Below, piece by piece: positions 42,633 through 50,495 of a stretch of DNA of 64,000 bases (its first letter is position 1; each line of letters begins with the position of its first letter). Origin of the DNA: Poriferisodalis sp965221945. Its GTDB lineage: Bacteria; Actinomycetota; Acidimicrobiia; Acidimicrobiales; Poriferisodalaceae. Below the pieces are notes generated by a model. It was not told the origin of the DNA, did no database searches, and saw only the letters and a list, made by a program, of their open reading frames with translations. Location of the stretch: contig NZ_OZ244925.1 of assembly GCF_965221945.1 (NCBI RefSeq), forward strand, positions 2,480,001 through 2,544,000, written 5' to 3'. A program made the translations under genes and the position numbers.

Positions 42633-43859
42633 GTGGCAGCACCGTTGGACGATGTGAGAGTGATCGAGGTGGACAGCTGGATGGCCACGCCGTCGGCGGG
42701 AGCGATCCTGGCCGACCTCGGTGCGGACGTCATCAAGGTGGAGCCGCTCGAGGGCGATCCGGCCCGGGGCTTCAGCCGGCCGGCGAAGCTTCCGCCCGAG
42801 ATCAAGGACTACGACTTCCAGTTCGACGTGGACAACCGCGGCAAGCGCTCCATCGCAGTCGACTTGGACTCGGCACCCGGCCGCGAGGTGGTCCACCGGC
42901 TCATCGCAGGCGCGGACGTGTTCATGTGCAACCTGCTCGTCCACCGCCAGGAACGCTTCGGGCTCGATCCGGCCACGGTGACGGCGGTCAACCCGCGCAT
43001 CGTGCACGCCACGCTGACCGGCTACGGCACCACGGGTCCGGAGGCGTGGCGTCCGGGCTACGACGTGACCGCCTTCTTCGGCCGCTCGGGCATCTACGAC
43101 GCAATGCGTGAAGGGCCCAACGGGACGGTCCCCATGGCGCGCCCCGCCCAGGGCGATCACACCACCGGCCTCGCGCTCGTGGGGGCGGTGCTCGCCGCGC
43201 TGCGGATGGCCGAGCGAACCGGTGAGGCCCAAGTGGTGGAAACATCGCTGTACGAGACAGCCGTGTGGACCCAGGCGTCCGACTACGCCATCACCGCCAT
43301 GGACAAGGCGCCGCTGCGCCAGCGTTCCCGCGAGAACATGATCATCCCCACCGCCAATCGCTATCCGTGCGGGGACGGCAAGTGGGTGGTGTTCAACATG
43401 CCCCAGGACAGCGCATGGCCGCTGCTGTGCCGGGTCATCGAGCGGCTCGACTGGCTGGAAGACGAGCGCTTCGCCGACATCCGTGGCCGGTTCGCCCACA
43501 TGGGACAGATCGTGGCCGGCATAGACGAGGCACTCGCGCACCGAACCCGTGACGAGTGGGGCGAGATCTTCGACGCCGAGGGAATCATCTGGGGCCCGGT
43601 GCTGGGGCTGCACGAAGTGGCCGACGACCCCCAGGCCGAAGCGCTGGGCCTGTTCCCCACGCTCGACAGCCCCGACATCGGCGAGTACCGCAGCGTGGGC
43701 ATCCCGATGCGGTTCGCGACGGCCGACGTCGGACCGCGTGGACCGTCTCCGAAGCTGGGCGATCACACACGCGAGCTGCTCACCGCCGCTGGCATGTCAG
43801 ACGAAGCAATCGACAGGCTGATCGCCGAAGGCGCGGTGCACGAATCCTCAGCGGAGTGA
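42633..43859 (+). CDS. CaiB/BaiF CoA-transferase
   Basis: A 408-residue class III CoA-transferase. The blocks VRVIEVDSWMATPSAGAILA, DLGADVIKVEPLEGDPARG and DNRGKRSIAVDLDSAPGREV are typical. The candidate catalytic aspartate lies in the GYDVTAFFGRSG segment. GGAGGG five bases before GTG 42633 fixes the start. It runs in the same direction as the malyl-CoA genes but a 430-bp region with remnants lies between. Related transferases act on malyl, mesaconyl and succinyl groups, but no specificity is readable here. Confidence 0.9.
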   Translation: MAAPLDDVRVIEVDSWMATPSAGAILADLGADVIKVEPLEGDPARGFSRPAKLPPEIKDYDFQFDVDNRGKRSIAVDLDSAPGREVVHRLIAGADVFMCNLLVHRQERFGLDPATVTAVNPRIVHATLTGYGTTGPEAWRPGYDVTAFFGRSGIYDAMREGPNGTVPMARPAQGDHTTGLALVGAVLAALRMAERTGEAQVVETSLYETAVWTQASDYAITAMDKAPLRQRSRENMIIPTANRYPCGDGKWVVFNMPQDSAWPLLCRVIERLDWLEDERFADIRGRFAHMGQIVAGIDEALAHRTRDEWGEIFDAEGIIWGPVLGLHEVADDPQAEALGLFPTLDSPDIGEYRSVGIPMRFATADVGPRGPSPKLGDHTRELLTAAGMSDEAIDRLIAEGAVHESSAE

Positions 43860-43876
43860 GCCCGGTCGCCGCTCGG

Positions 43877-44136
43877 CTAGTCCACGATGGTCACCGTGAG
43901 GGTGGTGGGCGCCAGGGTGATGCGGTTGTCCGTGAGGAAACCGCCGAACAGGGTCAGGGTGGCCCGGCGCCGATGATGGCTACCCGTGCCATGGCTGGAT
44001 CGCCCCTGTGATGAGGTGCGCACGTAGCGACAGCAAGGACCTGTAGGACGCACGGGACAAAGGCAGCCGCGATCGCCGCCGGGTACGGATTGGAGGGGCC
44101 GGGGTCCATGAGAATCCGTTCGCTGTGCTGCGTCAT
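43877..44136 (-). pseudogene. Remnants of decayed minus-strand gene(s), including an FAD-oxidoreductase start
   Basis: On the minus strand an ATG at 44136 with GGAGGA upstream opens a frame (MTQHSERILMDPGPSNPYP...) that at 43992 reads into MARVAIIGAGPP, the start of a Rossmann FAD/NAD-binding domain, and stops at 43954. From there a different frame continues as ATLTLFGGFLTDNRITLAP and ends with TAG at 43877, like the tail of another protein. This looks like deletion of the body of one or more genes, leaving a ribosome site, a truncated dinucleotide-binding start and an orphan C-terminus. No intact product is expected. Confidence 0.5.
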
Positions 44137-44154
44137 TGAGACATCCTCCATCAG

Positions 44155-44184
44155 ATTAGTGATATCACCCACCACATTAGTGGT
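44155..44184. promoter_or_regulatory. Operator-like repeats between decayed gene and malyl-CoA lyase
   Basis: ATTAGTG occurs at 44155-44161 and 44176-44182, 21 bp apart (two helical turns). The first overlaps the perfect palindrome GTGATATCAC (44159-44168) and the second sits inside ACCAC-ATTA-GTGGT (44171-44184). The region lies between a minus-strand ribosome site and the plus-strand mcl gene and so could control both. The same GTGATATCAC occurs upstream of paaA. Confidence 0.55.
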
Positions 44185-44289
44185 AAGGTCGCGCGATCCG
44201 CCGACAGAGAAACCACTGTGTGGAGCAGAATCCATCACATTTTCAGGGCTGACCCCCCCTTGGGCCGGCCGGCAGATCGGATGCACCCC

Positions 44290-45234
44290 ATGAGCCATCA
44301 CCAAATCACCGAGCGGAGGCGCAGGCTGCATCGCAGCGAGCTGGCCGTGCCCGGATCGCTTCCCTCGCTGTTCGAGAAGGCGGCCGCGAGCTCCGCCGAC
44401 TACGTCTTCTTGGACCTTGAGGATGCGGTGGCGCCCGACGACAAGGAATCGGCTCGACACAACGTGATCGAGGCTCTGGCTGGCATCGACTGGCGAGCGG
44501 CCGGCAAGACGGTCTCAGTGCGGATCAACGGGCTCGACACCCACTACATGTACCGTGACCTGGTCGATGTGGTGGAGCAGGCAGGGGTGCACCTCGACAC
44601 CGTCATGATCCCCAAGGTCGGGGTTCCGGGAGACGTGTACACGGTGGACGCCCTCCTCTCCCAGATGGAGCAGGCCCTTGGCCTCCGCCACCGCATAGGC
44701 GTGGAGGCTCTGATCGAGACGGCGCTGGGCATGGCCAACGTGGAGGCGGTTGCTGCGGCCAGCCCCCGCCTGGAGGCGCTGCACTTCGGAGTGGCCGACT
44801 ACGCGGCCTCGTGCCGGGCTCGGACCATGACCATCGGCGGGCTCAATCCCGACTACCCCGGCGACCAGTGGCACTCGGCCCTGTCCCGCCTGCTCGTGGC
44901 CTGCCGTGCCAACGGTCTACGCGCCATCGACGGACCGTTCGGCGACTTCTCTGATCCTGAGGGGTTCATGGCCGGAGCCCGACGGGCCGCCGCCCTCGGA
45001 TACGACGGCAAGTGGGCCATCCACCCGACCCAAGTCGATCTGGCCAACGAGGTCTTCACGCCGCCGGCAGCCGAGGTGGAGCAGGCCCGGCGGGTGCTCG
45101 GGGCGCTGGATGAGGCGGCTGCCGCGGGGCGGGGCGCGGCCCAGCTCGACGGGCGGATGATCGACGCGGCGTCGGCCCGGATGGCCCGCAACGTGGTGGA
45201 GACGGCCGACGCCATCGCCGCCGTCACCGGCTGA
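44290..45234 (+). CDS. mcl: Malyl-CoA lyase, CitE/HpcH family
   Basis: A 314-residue TIM-barrel lyase that should cleave malyl-CoA to acetyl-CoA and glyoxylate. Family features: the opening RSELAVPGSLPSLFEKAAAS, the metal-site block VFLDLEDAVAPDDKESAR, VRINGLDTHYMYRDL, VMIPKVGVPGD and EALIETALGMANVEAVA. The later block LHFGVADYAAS and GKWAIHPTQVDLANEVF are also conserved. ATG 44290 or 44281 (three codons longer) may be used. Adjacent genes encode malate-CoA ligase, which supplies its substrate, so the two steps convert malate to acetyl-CoA and glyoxylate, as in the serine cycle. Confidence 0.88.
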   Translation: MSHHQITERRRRLHRSELAVPGSLPSLFEKAAASSADYVFLDLEDAVAPDDKESARHNVIEALAGIDWRAAGKTVSVRINGLDTHYMYRDLVDVVEQAGVHLDTVMIPKVGVPGDVYTVDALLSQMEQALGLRHRIGVEALIETALGMANVEAVAAASPRLEALHFGVADYAASCRARTMTIGGLNPDYPGDQWHSALSRLLVACRANGLRAIDGPFGDFSDPEGFMAGARRAAALGYDGKWAIHPTQVDLANEVFTPPAAEVEQARRVLGALDEAAAAGRGAAQLDGRMIDAASARMARNVVETADAIAAVTG

Positions 45235-45354
45235 CGGCACGCACCGGGGCGTCGGAAGGGTCGGACACAGGGGCAGCCGAGGGGGCGTCGGGAGACGTCG
45301 CAGAGCGGGCCGCAGCCGCGGACCCCGCATCCAACGATGAACGGAGGGGCGTTC

Positions 45355-46527
45355 ATGGAAATACACGAGTACCAGGCCAAGGCGATACTGGCCGATTACG
45401 GGGTGGCCATTCCAGAGGGCGGGCTGGCCTACAGCCCGGAGCAGGCCACCTACCGGGCCTCCGAGATCGGGGGCGAGCAGTGGGTGGTGAAGGCCCAGGT
45501 CCACGCCGGGTCCCGCGGGCAGGCGGGCGGCATACGGATCTGCAGCCATGAGGGCGAGATCTGGGAGGCCGCCGACGAGCTGCTGGGCAAGCGGCTCGTC
45601 ACCCACCAGACGGACGCGCGGGGCAAGGGCGTATACCGGCTCTATGTGGAGGCGGCCGTCGCGAGCGAGCACGAGGTCTATCTCGGATTCGTGCTCGACC
45701 GTGCCGCTGAGCGGGTGATGGTGGTGGCGTCGGCCGCCGGGGGAACCGACATCGAGGAGATCGCGGCCAACGACCCTGACTCGATCGTGCGGGTCAATGT
45801 GGAGCCGGCAGTGGGGATCCAGTCCTTCGAGGCCCGGGAGATCGCCTTCGCCGTCGGTCTCGACGCCAGCCTCGTCCCCCAGGCCGTGCATCTGATGACG
45901 GCCTGCTACCGGGCATTCCTCGACCTCGACGCCACCATGCTGGAGATCAACCCGCTGGCCGTCACCGCTGACGGCCGCCTGCTGGCGCTGGACGCAAAGA
46001 TGACCTTCGACGACAACGCCCTGTTCCGCCACCAAGACGTGTCGGAGCTGCGGGACAAGTCGCAGGAGGATCCCCGGGAGCGAACGGCCAACGACCGGGG
46101 CCTCAGCTACGTAGGGCTCGAGGGCGACATCGGCTGCATCATCAACGGGGCGGGCCTGGCCATGGCCACGATGGACATGATCAAGCAGGCCGGGGGCGAG
46201 CCCGCCAACTTCCTCGACATCGGAGGGGGAGCATCCCCTGAGCGGGTGCTGAAGGCGTTCCGGCTGGTGCTCTCCGACGAGAAGGTCAAGGCCGTGCTGG
46301 TGAACATCTTCGCCGGCATCAACCGCTGCGACTGGGTGGCCGAAGGCGTGGTGCAGGCCCTGCAGCGGCTCGAGGTGCCGGTGCCGGTGGTGGTGCGCCT
46401 GTCGGGCACCAACGTGGAGGAGGGGCGGCGCATCCTCGCCGAGGCCGACGTGGCCGTGATCACGGCCGACTCGCTGGCTGAGGCGGGCGCGAGAGCGGTC
46501 GAGTCCATCGCCGGGAGGGCGGCCTGA
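45355..46527 (+). CDS. mtkA: Malate-CoA ligase beta subunit (MtkA)
   Basis: A 390-residue ADP-forming acyl-CoA synthetase subunit homologous to SucC. The opening MEIHEYQAKAILADYGVAIP, the ATP-grasp blocks VVKAQVHAGSRGQAGGIRI and MLEINPLAVTADGRLLALDA, and the C-terminal FLDIGGGASPERVLKAF are present. By sequence alone succinyl-CoA synthetase is possible; the neighbouring malyl-CoA lyase and the absence of TCA-cycle genes favour malate. GGAGGGG upstream supports ATG 45355 over the ATG at 45337. Confidence 0.84.
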   Translation: MEIHEYQAKAILADYGVAIPEGGLAYSPEQATYRASEIGGEQWVVKAQVHAGSRGQAGGIRICSHEGEIWEAADELLGKRLVTHQTDARGKGVYRLYVEAAVASEHEVYLGFVLDRAAERVMVVASAAGGTDIEEIAANDPDSIVRVNVEPAVGIQSFEAREIAFAVGLDASLVPQAVHLMTACYRAFLDLDATMLEINPLAVTADGRLLALDAKMTFDDNALFRHQDVSELRDKSQEDPRERTANDRGLSYVGLEGDIGCIINGAGLAMATMDMIKQAGGEPANFLDIGGGASPERVLKAFRLVLSDEKVKAVLVNIFAGINRCDWVAEGVVQALQRLEVPVPVVVRLSGTNVEEGRRILAEADVAVITADSLAEAGARAVESIAGRAA

Positions 46528-46601
46528 TGAGCATCATGCTCGACGTAACAGAAGACAGCCGCAGATGGCGTGCGGGCACCCTGGGGAGGGTCGGGCGATG
46601 A
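46527..46601 (+). CDS. 24-codon intercistronic ORF mimicking the mtkB start
   Basis: The mtkA stop overlaps an ATG (TGATG at 46525-46529) that opens MSIMLDVTEDSRRWRAGTLG and stops by overlapping the mtkB ATG (ATGA at 46598-46601). Its first 19 bases match the start of mtkB at 17 positions (MSIMLD versus MSIILD). It may be a remnant of a partial duplication of the mtkB 5' end and could serve as a translational relay between the two subunit genes. No peptide function is suggested. Confidence 0.4.
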   Translation: MSIMLDVTEDSRRWRAGTLGRVGR

Positions 46602-47482
46602 GTATCATCCTCGACGAGTCCACACCCGTGGTTGTGCAGGGCATCACCGGGCGCATCGCCACCTTCCACACCTCCGAAATGCGCGAGTACGGCACCAACG
46701 TCGTCGGAGGCGTCACGCCGGGCCGGGGCGGGATGACCCACTGCGGCGTCGACGTGTTCGACACCATGAAGCAGGCCGTGGCCGCCACCGGCGCCACCGC
46801 CAGCATCGTGTTCGTGCCGCCGCCGTTCGCGGCGGACGCCATCATGGAGGCGGCCGACGCCGGCATCGAGCACTGCGTGTGCGTCACCGACGGCATCCCG
46901 GTGCAGGACATGATGCGGGTGAAGCGCTACCTGCGCCGCTACCAGCACGCCAAGCGAATGTGCCTGATCGGCCCCAACTGCGCGGGGGTGATCAGCCCGG
47001 GCCGGGCCATGATGGGCATCATGCCCCCGCACATCTACGAGCGCGGCCCGGTGGGTGTCATCAGCCGGTCGGGGACGCTGGGATACGAGGCGGCGTCGCA
47101 GCTCAAGGCGGTGGGGATCGGGGTCAGCACCAGCGTCGGGATCGGCGGCGACCCCATCAACGGGAGCTCGTTCCTCGACCACCTCAAACGGTTCGAGGCC
47201 GACGGCGAGACGGAGGCGATCGTGATGATCGGCGAGATCGGCGGGCTTCAGGAGGCCCAGGCCGCCCACTACGCCCGCGACCACATGTACAAGCCCGTGG
47301 TGGGCTACATCGCCGGACTCACCGCGCCCAAGGGCCGAACGATGGGCCACGCCGGCGCCATCGTGTCCACCGTCGGGGAGTCGGCCGCCGAGAAGGTGCA
47401 GCTCATGCGGGAGTGTGGCGTGACGATAGTGAAGCTGCCGTCGGACTTCGGCACGACCGTCCCCAAGGTTCTGCGCCGCTGA
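46598..47482 (+). CDS. mtkB: Malate-CoA ligase alpha subunit (MtkB)
   Basis: A 294-residue SucD-type subunit with the CoA-binding N-terminal domain (VVQGITGRIATFHTSEMREY, GGVTPGRGGMTHCGVDVFDT) and the phosphorylated-histidine loop GRTMGHAGAIVS. GPNCAGVISPG and VISRSGTLGYEAA are also conserved. GGGGAGGG precedes ATG 46598. With MtkA it should form malyl-CoA from malate, ATP and CoA. It ends the cluster, followed by a hairpin. Confidence 0.86.
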   Translation: MSIILDESTPVVVQGITGRIATFHTSEMREYGTNVVGGVTPGRGGMTHCGVDVFDTMKQAVAATGATASIVFVPPPFAADAIMEAADAGIEHCVCVTDGIPVQDMMRVKRYLRRYQHAKRMCLIGPNCAGVISPGRAMMGIMPPHIYERGPVGVISRSGTLGYEAASQLKAVGIGVSTSVGIGGDPINGSSFLDHLKRFEADGETEAIVMIGEIGGLQEAQAAHYARDHMYKPVVGYIAGLTAPKGRTMGHAGAIVSTVGESAAEKVQLMRECGVTIVKLPSDFGTTVPKVLRR

Positions 47483-47511
47483 AGGGGTCCGTGGAACCGC
47501 GGATAACCCCT
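47483..47511 (+). terminator. Hairpin directly after mtkB
   Basis: AGGGGT (47483-47488) pairs with ACCCCT (47506-47511), enclosing a smaller CCG/CGG stem. It starts at the base after the mtkB stop codon. No U-tract follows, so termination is plausible but not certain. Confidence 0.5.
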
Positions 47512-47639
47512 CCGTGCCACTAGCCCTCCTCGATGACCAAGGCAACAGAATCCAACAACCCGCCTCCACTAGACCCGGTACAGACCAACACCTCAGGCTA
47601 AGTTCGCCCGCACAGTTCTCTCCGCAAGGAGGCACGGGC

Positions 47640-48485
47640 ATGCGACATGTCTTGATCGTGGCCAACCAGACCCTCGTCGGCAGCCACCTGCATGAGCGGG
47701 TCGAGCACATCTTGGCCGTCGACCCCGAAACCCGGTTCCACATCGTCGTGCCCGCGACGGGCGCCAATGGCCCCGACCCCGCGCGGGCGCTGGCGGGCGC
47801 TCGCCGTCGGCTCAGCCAGGCCTTCGACTCCCTCGACGACATCGGCGCCCGCGTCACCGGCGAAGTGGGTCCCGCACACCCTGTCGTAGCGGTCAACTTG
47901 GCGATCGACCGGCTGAACCCCGACCTCATCATCCTGAGCACGCTGCCCGCCGGTGCCAGCCGGTGGCTGCACCTGGACCTGCCGCATCGCCTCCAGCGAC
48001 GCTTCGGTGTGCCGGTGGAGCACATCTCGGCCGCAACCCAGACCGTCGACCGTGCAGGGATCTTCGAGCCGCCCGTGCTGCACACTCCCGACGACACCGT
48101 CCACGTGCTGCTGGCAGAAGAGAACCAGCACGACGTCGACGTCATCACCCTGGCGCTCGCCGAGGCGGGAACTCGCAACCAGCTGCGTGTCGCCCACGAC
48201 GGCGCCAACGCGCTGTCGTTCGTGCGCGCCGTGGGACCGTCGGAGGTCGATCTGGTGCTGTTCGACCTGAAACTGCCGGTCGTGAGCGGGTTCGACCTGC
48301 TCGCGGAGATACGTGCCGCTGACGAGTTCGACAAGGTGATGATGGTTGCGCTGACCACCGAGGAGGCTGCCGACGACCGTGCCCGGGCTTACGACCTCGG
48401 CGCCGACGCCTTCGTGATGAAGCGGCCTGACTACAGCCAGATGGCCCACGTCATCGACGACCTCCTCGCCGAGGTCGCCGGGTAA
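47640..48485 (+). CDS. Usp-like domain fused to a response-regulator receiver
   Basis: A 281-residue soluble protein. Residues 1-145 resemble a universal-stress-protein fold of the actinobacterial type (RHVLIVANQTLVGSHLHERV opening, LNPDLIILSTLPAGASRWLH late block). Residues 155-281 are a CheY-like receiver: acidic pair in LLAEENQHDVDVI, phospho-acceptor aspartate in LVLFDLKLPVVSGFDLL, threonine in ALTTEEAADD and lysine in FVMKRPD, most like the Rcp1 class of stand-alone receivers. There is no DNA-binding output domain and no kinase gene nearby. AAGGAGG before ATG 47640 fixes the start. I infer a phosphorylation-controlled Usp-type protein. Confidence 0.82.
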   Translation: MRHVLIVANQTLVGSHLHERVEHILAVDPETRFHIVVPATGANGPDPARALAGARRRLSQAFDSLDDIGARVTGEVGPAHPVVAVNLAIDRLNPDLIILSTLPAGASRWLHLDLPHRLQRRFGVPVEHISAATQTVDRAGIFEPPVLHTPDDTVHVLLAEENQHDVDVITLALAEAGTRNQLRVAHDGANALSFVRAVGPSEVDLVLFDLKLPVVSGFDLLAEIRAADEFDKVMMVALTTEEAADDRARAYDLGADAFVMKRPDYSQMAHVIDDLLAEVAG

Positions 48486-48514
48486 TCGGCGACAAGCAAG
48501 CACGGGCCGGCTAG

Positions 48515-49456
48515 TCAGCCGGATGCGGCCTTGCGGGCGGCAGCCATGCCGCCGGGGAAGCCGATCTCGGCGGGTGCGGTGACCTGACTCTGCAGCACCC
48601 AGCCGAGCAGCCCGTGCTGGTCGAAGATCACGGAGTGGGTACCGGCCAGACCCTGTGACGTGCCGAGAGTCTCTGCGTCGAAGAAGATCCACTCCCCTGC
48701 TGGCGGCCGCAGCAGCTGCAGCGTCACGTCAGTGTTGATGTAGGCGCCGCCCGTCGGCGAATAGTCCCAGCCGACAGCTGCCCCGAGATCGGCGAGCGTC
48801 GCAATCCGGGCCAGCGGCGATGTCTCCTCGCCCGCCACGAGCGGATGATTCAGCCGTGCCCACGTGCGGCCAGGGCCCGGCTCCTCGGTTGATCCGCCGA
48901 CGAAGCGGAGATCCACGGCGTCGGCATTGAAGCCGGGCCGCGGGTAGTCGATGTCGGGGTTGGCGCCAGGGTCGGCACGCTCCGCCGGGATCGGCGGCAG
49001 CGCCTGCCCGTCGCTCACGAGCTCACCGCTTGGAATTGTGGGCGTCAGCCACTGCGAGGTGGCGCGCGCCACAAGGCGACCATCTCCAGGCGCACCTGTC
49101 TCAGGCGGCGCGGCCCGCACTTCGGCATCGATCAGCGCGGTCCGTTTACCGGCTTTGACGGTGGTTGCCGTGACCTCGTAGGAAGCCATCGGCATGCCCG
49201 AGAGGATCTCGACGGTCAACCGACTGCACACCTGAGCAATGCCCAGGCTCCGTTGCTCGCGCTCGACTGCCCAGCCCAGCAGCCCGCAGATGGCACCGCC
49301 GTGCATCACCTGAAGGGCCCAAGGACCGCGCGTCAACTCCGTGGCGCGCACCCCGCCCGGCTCCTGCACGTACAGCCCAGGCGGCATGACCCCCTGCGGT
49401 GCTGCGGCCCGGGAATCCGCGGTCGCCCCAGGGCGTTCTGAGGGCATGCTCGCCAC
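48515..49456 (-). CDS. Acyl-CoA thioesterase-like double-hotdog protein
   Basis: A 313-residue protein of the TesB/thioesterase-like superfamily. The first hotdog includes WALQVMHGGAICGLLGWAVE and CSRLTVEILSGMP; the second includes ATLADLGAAVGWDYSPTG, INTDVTLQLLRPPAGEW and a C-terminal GTSQGLAGTHSVIFDQHG, a block common in this family. It should hydrolyse an acyl-CoA. The frame starts with GTG 49456 or ATG 49447. An insertion sequence begins 9 bp before the GTG, so its native promoter has been displaced. Confidence 0.83.
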   Translation of the reverse strand: MASMPSERPGATADSRAAAPQGVMPPGLYVQEPGGVRATELTRGPWALQVMHGGAICGLLGWAVEREQRSLGIAQVCSRLTVEILSGMPMASYEVTATTVKAGKRTALIDAEVRAAPPETGAPGDGRLVARATSQWLTPTIPSGELVSDGQALPPIPAERADPGANPDIDYPRPGFNADAVDLRFVGGSTEEPGPGRTWARLNHPLVAGEETSPLARIATLADLGAAVGWDYSPTGGAYINTDVTLQLLRPPAGEWIFFDAETLGTSQGLAGTHSVIFDQHGLLGWVLQSQVTAPAEIGFPGGMAAARKAASG

Positions 49457-49465
49457 GGCGACAAG

Positions 49466-49486
49466 CTAGATGATTAGTTCCAAGGG
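49466..49486 (+). repeat. Left terminal inverted repeat of the IS
   Basis: 21 bp that match the reverse complement of 50475-50495 without mismatch; the innermost 17 bp (ATGATTAGTTCCAAGGG) are the unambiguous repeat, the outer CTAG may be target site. Confidence 0.88.
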
Positions 49487-49564
49487 GTCGGGTCCACCGG
49501 TTGTGGGGTGAGGGTGTCCAAGCTCGGGGTGTGTATTCACGCTTCGATCTTGGAGGTTCTCAGC

Positions 49565-50473
49565 ATGGGCCCGGACTTGGACACCCTCGCGACCGCACTG
49601 TATGTGAGGATCGATGACCTGTTGGCGCAGAACCCTGGGTGGGCTCCGCGGCGGCCTGTGGTGGGGTTCGCCCCGAAGCTGTCGGACGCGGAGCTGGTCA
49701 CCTTGGCGGTGATCTCGGCGCTGCTGGGCTATGACAACGAGTCGCAGTTCGTGCGCTACGCGAGAGCGCATCTGGGGCCGTGGTTCCCGTATCTGCCCAA
49801 CCGCGACGGCTACAACAAGCGGCTGCGGCGCAGCGCCGAGATGATCGCTCGTGTCATGGGATGCCTCGCACGCGAGTGCGAGTCGTGGCACGACGACGTG
49901 TGGCTGGTGGACTCCACCCCGGTCGAGTGCGGCACCAGCCGCGAGACCCAAAAGCGCTCTGACCTCGCGGGATGGGCCCAATACGGCTACTGCGCGTCGC
50001 ATTCCCGCTGGTTCTGGGGCTTGCGGCTGCATCTTGTGGCCACCCCGGCGGGGCTGCCGATCGCGTTCGCTCTCGCCGGCGCGAAAGCCGACGAACGCGA
50101 CGTCTGCGCCGACATGATCGACGCCGCCGGGATCGCCCGGCCGGGCCAGACCCTCATCGCCGACAACCGCTACCGCTCTGCTGCGTTCGAAGCCGACCTC
50201 AACGACGTCGGCATCACCGTGCTGCGCCCCGCCACCCGATCCGAGGCCCCACGGCCCGGCGCCAGATTCCTGCGGCCCCTGCGCCAGATCATCGAATCGA
50301 TCAACCAGACCCTCAAAGGCCAGCTCAGCCTCGAACGCCACAAAGGCCGCACCAAAGCCGGCGTCGCCGCGCGCATCGGCGCCCGGCTCCTCGCCCTCAC
50401 CGCCGCCATCTGGCACAACGAGACCTACCACCGAACACGCCCCAGCCGCTCACTCACCGCCTACGACCACTAA
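49565..50473 (+). CDS. IS982-like DDE transposase
   Basis: A 302-residue transposase. Catalytic-domain blocks are DDVWLVDSTPVECGTSRETQ (first Asp), GYCASHSRWFWGLRLHLVAT, LAGAKADERDV and LIADNRYR (second Asp region) and IIESINQTLKGQLSLERHKG (Glu). These fit the transposases usually filed as IS982 family in Actinobacteria; the CTAG flanks would also fit IS5-type targets. GGAGG precedes ATG 49565; a GTG at 49508 is a longer option. The stop lies one base before the right inverted repeat. The gene is full length without frameshifts. Confidence 0.9.
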   Translation: MGPDLDTLATALYVRIDDLLAQNPGWAPRRPVVGFAPKLSDAELVTLAVISALLGYDNESQFVRYARAHLGPWFPYLPNRDGYNKRLRRSAEMIARVMGCLARECESWHDDVWLVDSTPVECGTSRETQKRSDLAGWAQYGYCASHSRWFWGLRLHLVATPAGLPIAFALAGAKADERDVCADMIDAAGIARPGQTLIADNRYRSAAFEADLNDVGITVLRPATRSEAPRPGARFLRPLRQIIESINQTLKGQLSLERHKGRTKAGVAARIGARLLALTAAIWHNETYHRTRPSRSLTAYDH

Positions 50474-50474
50474 A

Positions 50475-50495
50475 CCCTTGGAACTAATCATCTAG
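50475..50495 (-). repeat. Right terminal inverted repeat of the IS
   Basis: 21 bp complementary to the left end at 49466-49486. It starts immediately after the transposase stop codon, so the 3' end of the gene abuts the repeat. Confidence 0.88.

Larger units (their letters stand above)
49466..50495 (+). mobile_element. Complete insertion sequence, IS982-like
   Basis: A 1030-bp element bounded by matching inverted ends: CTAGATGATTAGTTCCAAGG plus G at 49466-49486 and its reverse complement at 50475-50495. It contains one transposase gene filling most of its length. The outer CTAG at each end can be read either as part of the inverted repeat or as a 4-bp target duplication; removing one copy gives an uninterrupted GACAAG-CTAG-GTGGCA site. 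The element appears intact and potentially active. Confidence 0.9.

Noticed and set aside
45355..47482. Annotation as succinyl-CoA synthetase sucCD
   Set aside because: Possible by homology, but the adjacent malyl-CoA lyase makes malate-CoA ligase the better reading; kept as an alternative in the entry.
46460..48358. A 632-codon open frame on the minus strand across mtkB and the Usp-receiver gene
   Set aside because: It is antisense to two genes with clear family motifs and its translation is low-complexity Arg/His/Asp-rich with no domain; long antisense frames are expected at this GC content.
48507..48522. CCGGC/GCCGG pair between the Usp-receiver and thioesterase genes as a terminator
   Set aside because: Only five base pairs, no U-tract and partly inside the thioesterase coding end; too weak to list.
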